Positions 23,445 through 34,938 of a DNA stretch of 64,000 bases are shown here, piece after piece; within the stretch, counting starts at the first letter, position 1; each line of letters opens with the position of its first letter. Both the position numbers and the translations under genes were made by a program. Source of the DNA: Cephalotrichum gorgonifer. Taxonomy: Eukaryota; Ascomycota; Sordariomycetes; Microascales; Microascaceae. The stretch spans positions 1,916,200-1,980,199 of the forward strand of contig ONZQ02000002.1 of the NCBI GenBank assembly GCA_900312665.1. The letters run 5' to 3'. Under the pieces are notes generated by a model. The model was not told where the DNA came from. It searched no databases and was given only the letters and a program-made list of their open reading frames with translations.

Positions 23445-23970
23445 AAGGACGGAGGCATACGAGGGAGCTTGCGAGCTGAGAAACGACGGGTGTGGGTGTT
23501 AGTTGGCCTGTCCTGGGGGCTGTTGTCGTGCAGCCGTTGTAGATCAGTACGAGTACGGGCATAGCGAGGTACGAACTATCCGTAGCTCGATGAAGTCTCC
23601 TCCCACCCTCTTGTACTAGTCAGTCCAGGTCCAGCCGAGTGAAGCGTGTACTGGTACTCGCACTCATAATACTCGTAGCTCCTCACTCACCACTCATCCA
23701 TCCATCTAGGGCCCAGGATAAGTATCCCACGATGCCTCTTTCCTCTCTTCTTTCGAGGTCGTTCTCGCTTGCAGAAAAGAGGAGGGTGGGCGTGTGTTCA
23801 CCGTCAGTACAAAGTATGTATGAGCAAATACAAGGATAGACAGGCCCGTCTCCAGGATCCAGGCACGTCGAATCTTCGCTTCGTCCGGAGAGCCCCTTCA
23901 TTGGTTCGGTGTGCGCGCAGGTGGCGCTGTTTGTCTTGTTTGCGTGGAATGGAAAATGGAAATGGTGGCG

Positions 23971-24015
23971 TTTTCTTTTTTTTTTTTTTTTTTTTTTTTT
24001 ATTTTTTTTTTTTTT
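23971..24015. repeat. Poly-T tract (about 45 bp, two interruptions)
   Basis: T-rich homopolymer broken by one C and one A. It has no visible target-site duplication or upstream retroelement body, so it is not evidence of a retroposon. Confidence 0.9.
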
Positions 24016-24195
24016 CGGGCAGTGCCAAGTTCCAAGCCAACCTGGGTCTGGGGATCCGACCAGCAGGGGACAACCACCACCACCACCCGACCTGGGGGAG
24101 AACCCCGGTCGAGGGCGATCGAGGTGGTTCGAGGCGGTCGAGACCAGGTTGAGAGGGTAGTGCGGGTGGCGGACAGTGCCAGGCAGGACGAGTAC

Positions 24196-24248
24196 GAGTA
24201 CGTACTCATGGCTGTACTTCCAATGTACTACGAGTAGATCTACTCGTA
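24196..24248. repeat. Cluster of perfect palindromes (12 bp and 20 bp)
   Basis: GAGTACGTACTC at 24196-24207 is a 12-bp perfect palindrome. TACGAGTAGATCTACTCGTA at 24229-24248 is a 20-bp perfect palindrome without spacer. Both are built from the TACGAGTA word that recurs in this part of the window. Confidence 0.9.
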
Positions 24249-24926
24249 CAGTTCCTCTTTACCCAAATACACTGTAGAACCTCGGCTGAAAACTTGCTTC
24301 CTGAGGTCTCGGCCTGCAGGACCGATCCACACGGTTCGCATCCTTCCTTCCCACGTCTTGTCCTAGCATCTTGCTCACTCTGGACATCGGCAATCTACAG
24401 ATGCGGAGCCGATCATGCACTGCAGCACAGAGCAGCACAGTGTAGTTGACTCTTGAAGAAGACGAGGCCGCTGCCAGCTCGACCAGAGTAGAGTAGACCT
24501 GAGCTGAAGCACTTGGCCACGCACATTTTGCCACGGGCGTACAGACAGGATATATGCAAAGAGGGACCAGAGATAGAGATGGGCACGAGTAGAGGTACTT
24601 GCTGGTCAATAATCGACCTCATGTACACGAGCAAAGAAGCAGGTTCAGCCCCTTCTCGGCCGAGGAGATGCGTCCTACCTGCTTCCTTCCAACGGCCTTG
24701 GAAGCTTGGAAAAATTCTGCGCCGACTTCCTAGGTCCAGAGAAGCTGAAGCCGGCCGCCAAGGCGCAGATGGCACCATCCATTCACCTTGAACGATGCAG
24801 CGCCAAGTCATGTCATCGGATCGATAGAGTAGTCGGGGTGTCACTCCATGCAATGCACTCGGCACCACTCCGAGTCCCCCGGTGAGAAGAATGTACGCCT
24901 CCGATCGAATAGGTCCCTTCGTTTGG

Positions 24927-27900
24927 TTACAGGTATATATCCCCAACCTCGCCACACACCCACTTCCGCCAAGCTTCTTCATAAGCTTGCTCGACATCCC
25001 CCACCCACCTGCGCGTGTCGAACAGCGCGCAGGTCCACCGACTCTCGAACAGCAGGCGCCGGATTTCGGCCAACCTACCGTGTCCAATGCCGTATCCGTC
25101 ACCCGTCATGACGTACGACAAGCCCGAGGCAAATTCGACAGCGGTCCTCTCGTATTGCTCGTCGCTACCCGCGGTGAGCTCCTTCGCCACCCGCTCACCC
25201 TCTTCCGTCTTCGGGAGAGCGCCCCTGAGAATCGACGCTGCCATGCGCGAGCACATCTTGTAGGGGTATCGAGGGAGCGTAAGCAGCGGCGTGCTAGACC
25301 ACAACACATCCGCCGCTGTCGTATGAGCGTTGCACTCGGGCGTGTCCAAGAATAGATCACATACCCGGCCCCGCGCGATGTGCTGGCTCTTTGGCGCCAC
25401 CTCCGTGAAGACGATGCGCTTCGCGACATGTGCCCCCGCCCATGACACTGCCGTCCTCCTCAGGTGGCCTTCACCAAGCTCGGGAAATTTGAGGAGCCAG
25501 AGAACGGCCTTCGGAACATGAGATAAGATCCTAAGCCATGACCGGAACGTCGTGGGATCTATCTACGCAGAGTGTGAGGATGGGGAACCTGATAACCACT
25601 TGGTTGGGAGCGTCCTTTACCTACCTTGTATAATTGGTTGAAGTTCCCAAGTATGATGGCGTCGTCTGCCAGCTCCGGGAAGAGCGACTTCCGCATCTCC
25701 CACCTCCGCCGCTGCTCATCATGCCATGTCACCTGCCGCTCGTCCGCCCCGGACGACTGCGCGTGATCACAACAGAAGAAGGTATCTCGGCAGAATATGA
25801 TATTCTCCGAGTACATCCAATCATCCCTGTCATCTTCATTGTTATCCCGAAGGAGATCAGTTGGGCCTCGGTTGCCGCGCCAAGGCCTCAGTGTTTCACG
25901 GGGTATGGCCGTCGAATCCGCAAGGATGTAGTCACACCACTCGGCCCCGAGCGTTCCAGCGAAACCCATGAATGACATCTGGATGGGCACGGGTCGGGCC
26001 GCGAATATCTCGTTCCGTGCGCCCCTCGTGTAGCCGTTCAAGTTGACCAGAATGTGAATGCCGTCTTGCACGATTTGTCCAACAAGTCTATCGGGTGACC
26101 AGCCGCTAGCATCGCGAAACACAGGAGCCTCCCGCTCAATCTTTTGTCGATGCACCGAGTAGTCGCTTGCCGTCGTGGCGTAGCAAAAAGCCTTGACCCT
26201 CGAGGGGTCGTGGAACCCAAAAACTGACTGCATTCTGTGAAAGGAGTTAGCATCTTACATCACTAGGTGCACCGCACCATTGCTGGCTGTGTCAGTGGTG
26301 TGCAGGCTATCCATCTTACAAGTGAGCGAGCGGGTGATTATTGAAGTCGGACGACACGTAGCCAACGTTTAGCTGTGGGCTTGGGGGCGGTGGCGGCGGG
26401 TAAACCGATGTCGGAAACCAGGATGATCGCAATGTCGAGCAGGATATCCTCAGAGCATTCCTCTGTGATATCAGGCGGATATCCCGAGCGGAGAGAGGAC
26501 ATGTGAAGGTATGAAAAGGTAGCACCGTCGGTGCGGTAGGGACGGTGAGATTGGCTGGAAGGCGGAGTCTAGGGTATCCGGACGCCGACTCGCTCTTCGA
26601 GATGTGCCTGTCACGATACCAGAGCCACATGGTTGAGCGTGCACACCTTTCGACGAGCCGGACCAACCGTGCACCTTCCCAGCGGCTTCTTGACCACCGC
26701 CGAAGCTGCGGGGCAACATCCAGTACTACCCCATCCACCTCCCTTGCCAGATGTTGGATATGGGGCGTCACAAGAGAGACAAAGTCTTCCTGCATGACAC
26801 CACACCCCCAGCCAGCGGACTCATCCAGTTGCCGTCGAACGATGGAGACAACCCGGTTCATGAGCCCGCTCCCTCGACCTTGATCAAGCACATCCTGAAG
26901 CATACCCCCCTCGTTGACATGCCAGCGATCGTATTTGCCGCCCGCTAAGAGTACTCCTCCACGGGACCGCCAGTCGCAAACCGAGTTGAGAGCAGTTGCA
27001 AGGCCACACACAGCCTCAGCGAAGTCCGGGTTGGAACTAACGGCCCGTTTATAATACATGATGGCGTCTCCAATCCTGCCACGGTCTTTGACAGCATTTG
27101 CCAAGTTCGTCAAGGCGATATCAAAGGTGCCGTCGCACTGGACTGCCTTCTCGTACATCTGTATGGCTAGGTCTAGCTGACCGATGTCCTTCAACAAGCT
27201 GCCAAGATTTGTGTGTAGATGCACATGGGTCGGATCAAGGGTTAGGCCGTAACGGTAGTACGCCAAAGCAAGCGACAGGCCACTACCAGGAACGATCCCT
27301 GGAATGTTGGGGTGGAGCGGGGAATCTTGGGCTCGCCCTTGGTGCGACATAGACGGCTGCTGAACACTTGCGAGTAGGATTCCAACGTTGTTCGCAGTAG
27401 AGGGGCTGTCTTGGAGAGATAGCGATAGGTAATAAAGCGCAAGGATATCTCCGACGCCAGACAGTTGCCGAACGCGGCCGATAGTCGAAGTTCCCGTAGA
27501 CATGGCATCTTGGAATATCTTAGCCAGAGACAGCAATGAATTGCTAGTTGTCTGCACGGCGGCCCGTTTCCCCACTCCATCGACGATGTATCTGACTCCG
27601 GGTAATTCTCCACTGGGCGAGAAGACCAATTGAGCCGTATGCCTCGCTCGCTGGGGAGGAAGTAGGAGGCTGCTGTTGTCCGTCGGGCCAGAGAGAGAGG
27701 ACGTGACTCGGCTTGTAGAGTCAGGCGACAACACGTGATGGATCCTCTTGACGAGGTTATTGATACACTGTATCTTCCGGCCTGCGCTGATCAAAACGGC
27801 CTCCTCGAATGCTTCCGCTGCTCCGATCACGTCCTTGAGGCCATAGAGCATCGTCCCCTTAGCATGTATGAGTGCTAGCATTCGCCCGTTATCGCAACCC

Positions 27901-29860
27901 GGAATAGGATAGCCACTGGATCCGAACCCTAAGGACTGGTCACCAGTGACAGGAGCAAAAAGCTGCGGCGTGTGGTCATTCCAACCAGGCTGTAGGGTCG
28001 TACGGTGGTGGGGGTTGACGGGTGTAGAGAGATCTCCTCCGGCAGGTATATTGTTGTCCTGGCTTCTGAGTAAGCCCTGGACAAAACTTATCACCTCAAC
28101 CGCTTCTTTGCTTCTCTTTTTATAAAGAAGCCCGACGAGATGTTCAACCGCTTCTAGACACTGAGGACTGATTTCGATAGCTTCGCGCCAGTGTTTCTCC
28201 GCCTCTGCTTGCCTGTTAAGGCAGTAGAGGGTGGCGGCGATGTTTAAGTGCGTCTCAAGCTGCCTGATTATGGTCAGATTCTCGTCCCATGAGTAGAATG
28301 AGCTCAAGAAAAGTAATACCTTCCATCGAGTGCTAGGACCCTGAAGAACCACTCAAGCGCACCCTCGTAGTCTTCGATACTAAAGCACAAGCAGCCACCA
28401 AGTAGCATCCCATCTATCCACTTCCAATTATTTTGCTCGCAAAGGTTGCAGAGCATCTCTAGCGAAGCTCGTGCCGCCGATGCTAGGGATTTTCGCCTAT
28501 GGCCCATGCTGGACGGAGCAATATCTCGGGAGCCGTGGTCTTGAAGGGGTTGTAACGCAGGAGCCAACCCGGTGTGGAGTGGTAAGGGACCACGGAACGA
28601 TGTATCGAATGACCCGCCCTGTCCTGCTGAGTGAATCTCCGGCACGCCTGGACTGGGCAACGACATTGGCGCATAAAACTGAGAGCCGTTAGCGCCAGGC
28701 GGAAGCTCCCTATGAGAGGGAAATTGTGGCGGAAGCTTTGGATATATGAAAGCTTTTAATGGCCCGCCATTATTAGTCGCCGATTTCGCGGAGTGTGACC
28801 TCCGCGCGTGTCGTTGCGTCATCAGTTCAACATAAGTATGATGAGCCTGGGCCAAGACCTTTTGCTGGAAGCGGTGGGGACTGGGGGCTTGCGTGTGTAA
28901 GGGGTTGTTGGTGGACAAGTCTCCCGTGAGGATTTCGAGTTTGGGGTGAGCCGTATGTTGGATGGGTTGGAGTGTGCCTTGCAAGTTGAAATTCTGCGCG
29001 TGTCCAAGAAAAGGTAGTGGGAAGAGGTGCTGGTTGGATTGGACTGACGGCGTACCAAGCCCGTCGCCTGGCGTGAACTGGTAGCTGCCCTCCCGAGGGA
29101 CCGGAAAGCCATCGCCGAACGATTCAGCCCAGGGGTGTTGGATGTTTTCTTGTGGGGAGCGGGCAAGAACGGGGTAGTACCCGGGAGTATGAAGCACTTG
29201 CGGATGTTGATAGGCATTCTGTAAGGGACCAAGACTGTCTAGGATATGCGCGAAGCCATCTTGATTTTGGGTATCGTAGTGGCCGGATCGAGGATGAGGG
29301 GCAAGATCCATCAAAGAGGGTCCCGTCGAGAAGGACGGCCGGGGCGCCGACAGTACCGCATTCTGCATGGCAAACGCCGGGTCTGGGGGGGTTGGCTGCA
29401 AGTTGAAGCTCGACAAGTCCAACTCGTGCGTCGGGTTCTGCGGGCCCAGGCTAGGTACCTGCTGCCACGGAGCAGCAGGTAGAATTACTTGCTTGAAGGG
29501 CGGCGGCCCAGAAATCAGTTGGGCGGGGGATCCGTCATAGCCCGCATCTATCGTGCCGCTGGGCGTCTTTCGTCGGAGCGCATGCTCTGACTGCCCGTGG
29601 CCGTTGGGTAGAATGGAACTAGGCATTCCCGGTACGCGTTGCACAGCTGCTTGTCCAGACTGGGAGGTTCGTATCGGGAAGGCGTTTTGCATGGGCTTCG
29701 TCGGATGCAGAAGATTTGGGCCTGGAGGTATGTAGGCGAGATGCCCACCAGGCCCGGGAGTATATCCCAGTCCTCCATTTGGGCTCCAAAGTCCTCCTTG
29801 AGGTTCAATCGTCGTCGCGTTTGGCACCAGACGACGGTGCGTCTCAACTTCGTGCTGCAT
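24927..29860 (-). CDS. O-GlcNAc transferase (OGT/SPY type, GT41)
   Basis: Transfers GlcNAc (or a related sugar) from a nucleotide sugar to Ser/Thr of nuclear and cytosolic proteins. Four exons: 29860-28320, 28263-26320, 26234-25625 and 25562-24927; 1576 residues. The N-terminal ~480 residues are Pro/Gln/His-rich without visible domains. TPR-like repeats follow in exon 2 (HLNIAATLYCLNRQAEAEKHW; HLHTNLGSLLKDIGQLDLAI; NLANAVKDRGRIGDAIMYYK). The catalytic region begins with NVGYVSSDFNNHPLAHLMQSV. Residues matching the human active site are kept: the lysine of NQLYKIDP (about 1365, at the exon 3/4 junction) and HTTAADVLW (His about 1445). Much longer than animal OGT (about 1046 residues) because of the disordered N-terminus. 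ATG 29860 is the first in-frame ATG. Confidence 0.93.
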
Positions 29861-31178
29861 TAGGAAGGGTGGTGAGCCCCCCGGCGGCGGTCATGAGCGG
29901 GACGGTTCGGGTCGTATTACCCATTCGACTGGGAATGGTCGGGATCGTGGTTAGTCGTCGATAAAACACATCACCGCCCGCTGTCCGGAGCAGGGCTGAC
30001 GTGAGAGGGTATAGGCATCTGCGGCTATGCTCGGCGGTGGCAGGGTCGGACGCCGACAGCAGGTGACGAAACAGGGTATGTTGACGCTGCGTCCGAATGA
30101 TCGGATCCAAGCTCGTGGGTAAGGATAGGAGAGGCCAAAGAAGCCGCGCTTCCCATAACCAGATCGACAGAATGCTATTTAGTGAGGGTGGGGGTGGGGG
30201 TAGAAAGAATGTGTCGCTCCCCAGGGGGGTCGGTGACGGTGGTGCGAAAGTTGGCAGGTCGAATTGCTTTATTAATGACAAGTTGGAAGGGGAGAGGGGT
30301 TTCATGCCGCCCTGGTTTCATGCCGTCTATGTACTTACCGCATAATCTAGCGGTCTTGGGCTTGTTTGTCTGGGTAACCCGCGTGTCCTGGATGCCTGCT
30401 CAATCCACCAAGAGCGCTCCATTCCTGCGATAAGCAAATACGTAGATTGGGTGACGATGGCAGACACCATCTCGAGATAAACAGCTTCGATGTTAGCTGT
30501 ATAGCTTATTGATGGCAAATTAGCTAGCTACCCTATGCCGAACTATCCATCCACACGTACGAGTAACTAGCCCGACATTTAGTGCGGCATAGAGTAAAGC
30601 GGGGCTTACAACACACAACGAGGTCCTTGCATTTATCGAGTCATGATTTACGGGCAGCGAGACATAACACATATAAGGACAACAGCGGATGGTGAATGAT
30701 AAACTTTTAACTGTCACGCACTGACGCATTGTACATAAGGCTACGAAAGTTGATTGGCAGGCGAAATCCAAGTCCCGAGCGAAACAAAAGAGCGCCGGTA
30801 GTTGAAATTTTGGGCCGGCCCAACACGACATAGACCAGACGAAGCGCAGCTGTCAACTTGGCACAGTTGACTAAACATGTATCCCTTGGATATGGACCCC
30901 AGGAGCCACGGTGTACGGGTTCGAGAGGTGAGTAAGGGGACCATCGGCGCCATTCTTCCTTTGATCTAAAATTGAAACCAACCACGGAGGTGGGGAGGTC
31001 TCCGAGTGTGGTCGAGTTGATTTCCAGCTGACGGACCGGGTAGTTTCAGTTGGCGGATAGGGAACGTGTTCGTCAAAAGAGGTCATCATACGTTGTTGCA
31101 TCGAATTCGGCATTATTTCTTCCAGGATAACCCTTAAACTCCAGACCGGGAAACAGCTATGGCCCTTACAACGGACAT
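29861..31178. other. Intergenic, OGT upstream region and RPL12 3' side
   Basis: About 1.3 kb. The first 450 bp upstream of OGT is C/T-rich and open in one frame on the minus strand but shows no protein features. The 30.5-31.1 kb part is AT-richer with no recognisable gene. Confidence 0.5.
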
Positions 31179-31934
31179 TTATTCCTCCGGAACTATTCAA
31201 AGTTAGCACTAATCGAAAGGGACAAGTGTCTGCAAGGGTATTTGGGGGGGGTTCGTACTGTCTATCTCTCCCGCCTCAATGGCATCGGAGATAGCCTTGG
31301 GGCTCTGCCCATCGACCTGGCACCCAACGCTGAAAGCCGTGCCGAGAATCTCCTTCACACCACCCTTCAGGTCCTTGGAAAACGACTTGAACCGCATCGT
31401 ACGGGCGATCTCGATGACCTCGTCGAGGGTGACCGACTTGCTGTGCTTGATGTTCTTCTCCTTCTTGCGGTCCCTCGGGGGCTCCTTGAGCGCCTTGATG
31501 ACAAGGGTCGAGGCGGTGGGCACAACGGAAACGGCGGCTTGACGGTTCTGGATGGTGAGCTTGACGGTCACGCGGAGACCTTTCTACACAATTGTCAGTT
31601 AGCTGTCCTGGAATCGCTGGCTCTCAGCGATAATTGCGACCGGAAGCACTCACCCAGTCACCAGTGGCCTTGGCGATATCCTCGCCGACCTTCTTGGGGG
31701 AGAGACCGAGGGGTCCAATCTTCGGCGCGAGGGCCGAAGAAGCGCCCACCTCACCACCGGTCGCCCGGAGGTGGCTAATTCAGTTGTCAGTGCATCGAAA
31801 CGACCGCGGGGTTTTGCGATTGACGAACATGATCTTGATCTCGTTGGGGTCGATCTTGGGAGCTAGAAAAAGATGGTGAGCCGAATGCCGCAATGGGGCC
31901 AGTCAACGGGATATCGAAGGGCTGTCTTACGCAT
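31179..31934 (-). CDS. RPL12: 60S ribosomal protein L12 (uL11)
   Basis: Ribosomal stalk-base protein that binds 25S rRNA with the P-proteins. Five exons: 31934-31931 (ATG plus one base), 31862-31829, 31774-31654, 31583-31259 and 31192-31179; 165 residues, the usual length. Family signature is clear: PPKIDPNEIKI, GLSPKKVGEDIAKATGDW, VKLTIQNRQAAVSVVP, ALKEPPRDRKKEKNIKHS, and EAGEID completed by IPEE from a final 14-nt exon (GCTAAC branch site, TAG acceptor). Reading straight through that last intron would give a wrong C-terminus. The second intron begins with GTTCGT, an uncommon donor. The first exon with only the start codon plus one base is common in fungal ribosomal genes. Confidence 0.96.
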
Positions 31935-32256
31935 TTTTGCTGTATGCACCTGGTTCGACTGGAGGGGATGGAGATGGATTTTCTGCTGAAGTGTGCGGGA
32001 CGATCTTTGAAGTGGTAAGAAAAAAAGAAAGCCCTAGATTAAACCGAGCAAGGGCAGGTGGGGCATATTCGGCCAATGAGAATGGGATTCAGGGTTGCTT
32101 ATTAATATTCTACTTGAGCGCCCATCCACAACCCCACGTTGCATTCATTTAGGTACGTACACATTCCCAAGGCCAACATCCCCCCCCCTTAAAAACTCAC
32201 ATCAGGCACTGCCCAAGTCGCAGCTTGCCCCTCACCATTCCTTTCCACCGCTATGC

Positions 32257-34938
32257 TCAGTTCGTGCCGCTGACGGCCAGCCTGGATAGTAGGTTAGCAC
32301 TTGCGCATACGGAGAAAACGTATTTTAGGTGTCATTAGTCGACCGGAGGATGGGCGGAAACTTACTTCATCAAGTGCTCCATGAATGTCTGCAGCGAGAC
32401 ATCATCCGTAAATATGGTCTGGGCGTTCTGCGCACCAACTCCTCCATACGCTCCGGTGGTGTGCGTAGTCGAAGGGTTCAGCTTCGACAGCAAGAATCGC
32501 GCTTGTGAGCCGCCAGCATCGCAGACGATGAAACGCGGAAGAGGGAATCGGTCGGTGATGAGATCCTATAGCATGATTACGTTAGCTGTGGTCATGTTAA
32601 TGAAAAGGATGCAACTTACCCGAGCATCTTCCTTAGGCTGTTCCAGTAATGCTGCGAAGTTCTCGTAGCCTTCCTGATCTTGGTACCCGGCTTTGCGCCA
32701 TTCCGCGACAGTCTCGCCATGGAAGATCAAGATGTGGAAGAAGGTATCGAGGAGGAGGATGTGAGTAGGCTGGATGGACGATGAGTCCAGTAGCACAGGC
32801 GATCCACCTTCCTGATCGAAAGTATACGAATCCAGCGTGGGCTGTATCATAACGAGTGAGTTGCCAACATCCTCGTGGTTGAGAACATGCCTGTAGAATG
32901 CCGTTTCATCGGGGGAGTTGTTGAAGACTTGTAGGAACTGGCTTCGTCTCAGGTGGAACATGAATTGGGGGTAGAGGGTGAAGTTCTTCTCCAGCCGGAA
33001 GGAAGTGGGGTCATCCTTGCGATAGTCGGCGAATCGAGAGCAGAGTCGAATCAACATTCGGTCCACCCACCGGAGGACATCTGGCCCGTCGTCCACCTCC
33101 GCCTTGAAGACGGCGATCCTCGACATCAAGACGGCGGCCGCTTCTTGGTCGAAGGAATGGGCAATGGCGGGATCACCCGCTGGGCCACTGAGTTTCCGGC
33201 TCAACGTCGTGACGCGGAGGTGGAATTGGCCGGACGAATGCTGGTAGTACGTGAGGAACTGAATCATAGCGCCCTGCTGGGGTTGCTGATGAACGGCCGC
33301 GCCGCCCTGGTTTGCTATCTCGAAATAGACACCGTAACTTGAGCTTGGATCGATTCCGCACATCTTCCAGGAACACGTGTTGCCAATTCCGCATTCGGTT
33401 TCGCCCACCGACGAAGACTTCTTGTTGAGCGAAACAGCATGCCCAATGAGCCCCGTGACCTTGAGCTCTTTGGTGGTCAATACTTCAAGAACCGCATTGA
33501 AGCCCATTAGGAGATTATCGTCACCATCCTTCTCGAACACACGGACGAACGACTGCTTGAACATCGAAGACGTGAAGCTGTCAGTGAGAATCATGTGGCC
33601 TCCTGTAGAGTTGCAGAGGCTCTTCATCTCAAGGAGGCCGACTTGATCGAGACAGCCAGCGAATATGTCGATGATGTGGCCGTTATGCGCAGTTCGCTTC
33701 GCGAGGTTGTCATAGAACTTCCAAAAAGGTCAGCAACCACTCTCACAACATTCGGGGCGGGTGAGCAATTTTGATACCTTTAGCGCCTTCTTGTAGTATT
33801 TTATGTTATCGCGATCGATGTCATGATGGGAACGAATGGGCTCCCTAAGCTCAGGCCCAACAACCATGCCTGGGCCTTCGGTCGCAGGTCCACCAGTGAA
33901 CAGCATGACTCGACCACCCGCGTTCTGGAACGATGACTCGAGGATTCCAACGGCAACGCTGAGCGCTACGCCGGTACAGCGAAGGCTCCTCCTATCGCTG
34001 GCGACAGGCCAGGGGTCTCTCTGGAGTTGTTCCAGAGCCTTGGTAAGCTGGAATTCGCACTGCTGCACCGGGAGGAGGAACCTGGAGGCAGGTCCTGCGG
34101 ACATGATTGGCCGGCCCTGTTGCTGTTGGGGATTAGGGCGCATGACGGGAGAGAGCAGCCCAAGCATTTCTTGCACCTGTTTCGCGGGGTAATCCTTGCT
34201 ACCACGGAAGACATAGGACTTCGCACATTCTGTGTAGCCGAGCTCGTGAACCTGGGTCTAGTTTGGGCGTCAGTGTATGTTGAGATTTCCCGAAAGAGCT
34301 GTTCCACCATACCATGGTTCCGAAAGTAATGAGGCCGACGAGCGCATTCTCGGGCAGCAGGCTAAGGCTCATCACCAGAGACTCCTTCAACGCCGCGAGG
34401 CTGTCTTCCTCCTGGCAAGTGTCTACAACATAGAGGAAGATGGGCGGAGAAGGTGCAGGCCTCGATAGGCGATATTCGATGGTGGTGTTCGAGTTGTGGA
34501 GCTCGGGGGGAATCGCATTCGCCGTGATGTCTTTGTAATGAGGGGGCAGCGGGTTCCTCGAAAGGCAGAACGGGCAGATCCATAACCTCTGGCGGACATC
34601 TACCTGGCTTGGGGAGTGTTAGACTCCGACCTTTGCTCGACACGGAAGCCCTTACCAGAATGGGTTCAGAACCGCTCGACAGGGCTGCTTGCAGGAGATA
34701 GGGTCGAAGTGGAGTAGAGGCGTGTCGGGCTTCTCCTTGAGCGGCGTATACAGAGCTCCGATCGGGACAACAAGACGGGACGCCTCCTGGTCGTTTGATC
34801 AGTACAAGACCGAGGGAAGGACTAAAACGGAGACGCTCAACATACCATGCGGGAGCTAGGGAACACATTCCAACTTAGGCGAACACCGTCGCGATCCTCC
34901 ACCTCTCCCCATTGCTCCTTGAGTGATTCGAAATCCAT
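32257..34938 (-). CDS. SEC23: COPII coat subunit SEC23
   Basis: SEC23 is the GTPase-activating subunit for SAR1 and forms the inner COPII coat with SEC24 at ER exit sites. Seven exons: 34938-34846, 34786-34656, 34607-34313, 34257-33778, 33717-32620, 32565-32366 and 32281-32257; 773 residues, the usual size. Visible parts are the start MDFESLKEQWGEVEDRDGVR, the zinc finger (CKQPCRAVLNPFC ... WICPFC), the vWA-type trunk (LITFGTM, VHELGYTECAKSYVFRGSK), the beta-barrel and helical regions, and the C-terminal gelsolin-like part (HILLLDTFFHILIFHGETVAEWR). The catalytic arginine region (FLLSKLNPS) is in exon 6. The last 25-nt exon supplies the end LAVSGTN. Stopping at the apparent TAA after HLMK would lose it. 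Confidence 0.97.

Larger units (their letters stand above)
22096..24926. other. 2.8-kb region upstream of the Myb gene and downstream of OGT
   Basis: Presumed long promoter/leader of the Myb gene plus the OGT 3' UTR. It contains (GGATGT)n at 22250-22279, TCTAGTTT repeats at about 22373-22420, (GGTGCG)x4 at 23421-23444, a long poly-T at 23971-24015, and a cluster of palindromic TACGAGTA words including a 20-bp perfect palindrome. No gene recognised. Confidence 0.5.

Noticed and set aside
23971..24015. Poly-T as the tail of a retroposon
   Set aside because: No element body, no target-site duplication and no coding remnant next to it.
29844..30305. Open frame on the minus strand upstream of OGT
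   Set aside because: Pro/Leu-rich without domains and in the expected 5' leader; may contain upstream start codons but not supported as a gene.
31209..31258. C-terminal extension of RPL12 by reading on after EAGEID
   Set aside because: A spliced 14-nt exon gives the conserved IPEE end and the standard 165 residues.
32362..32364. TAA after HLMK as the stop of SEC23
   Set aside because: The TAA is part of a GTAAGT donor; splicing adds LAVSGTN as in the family.
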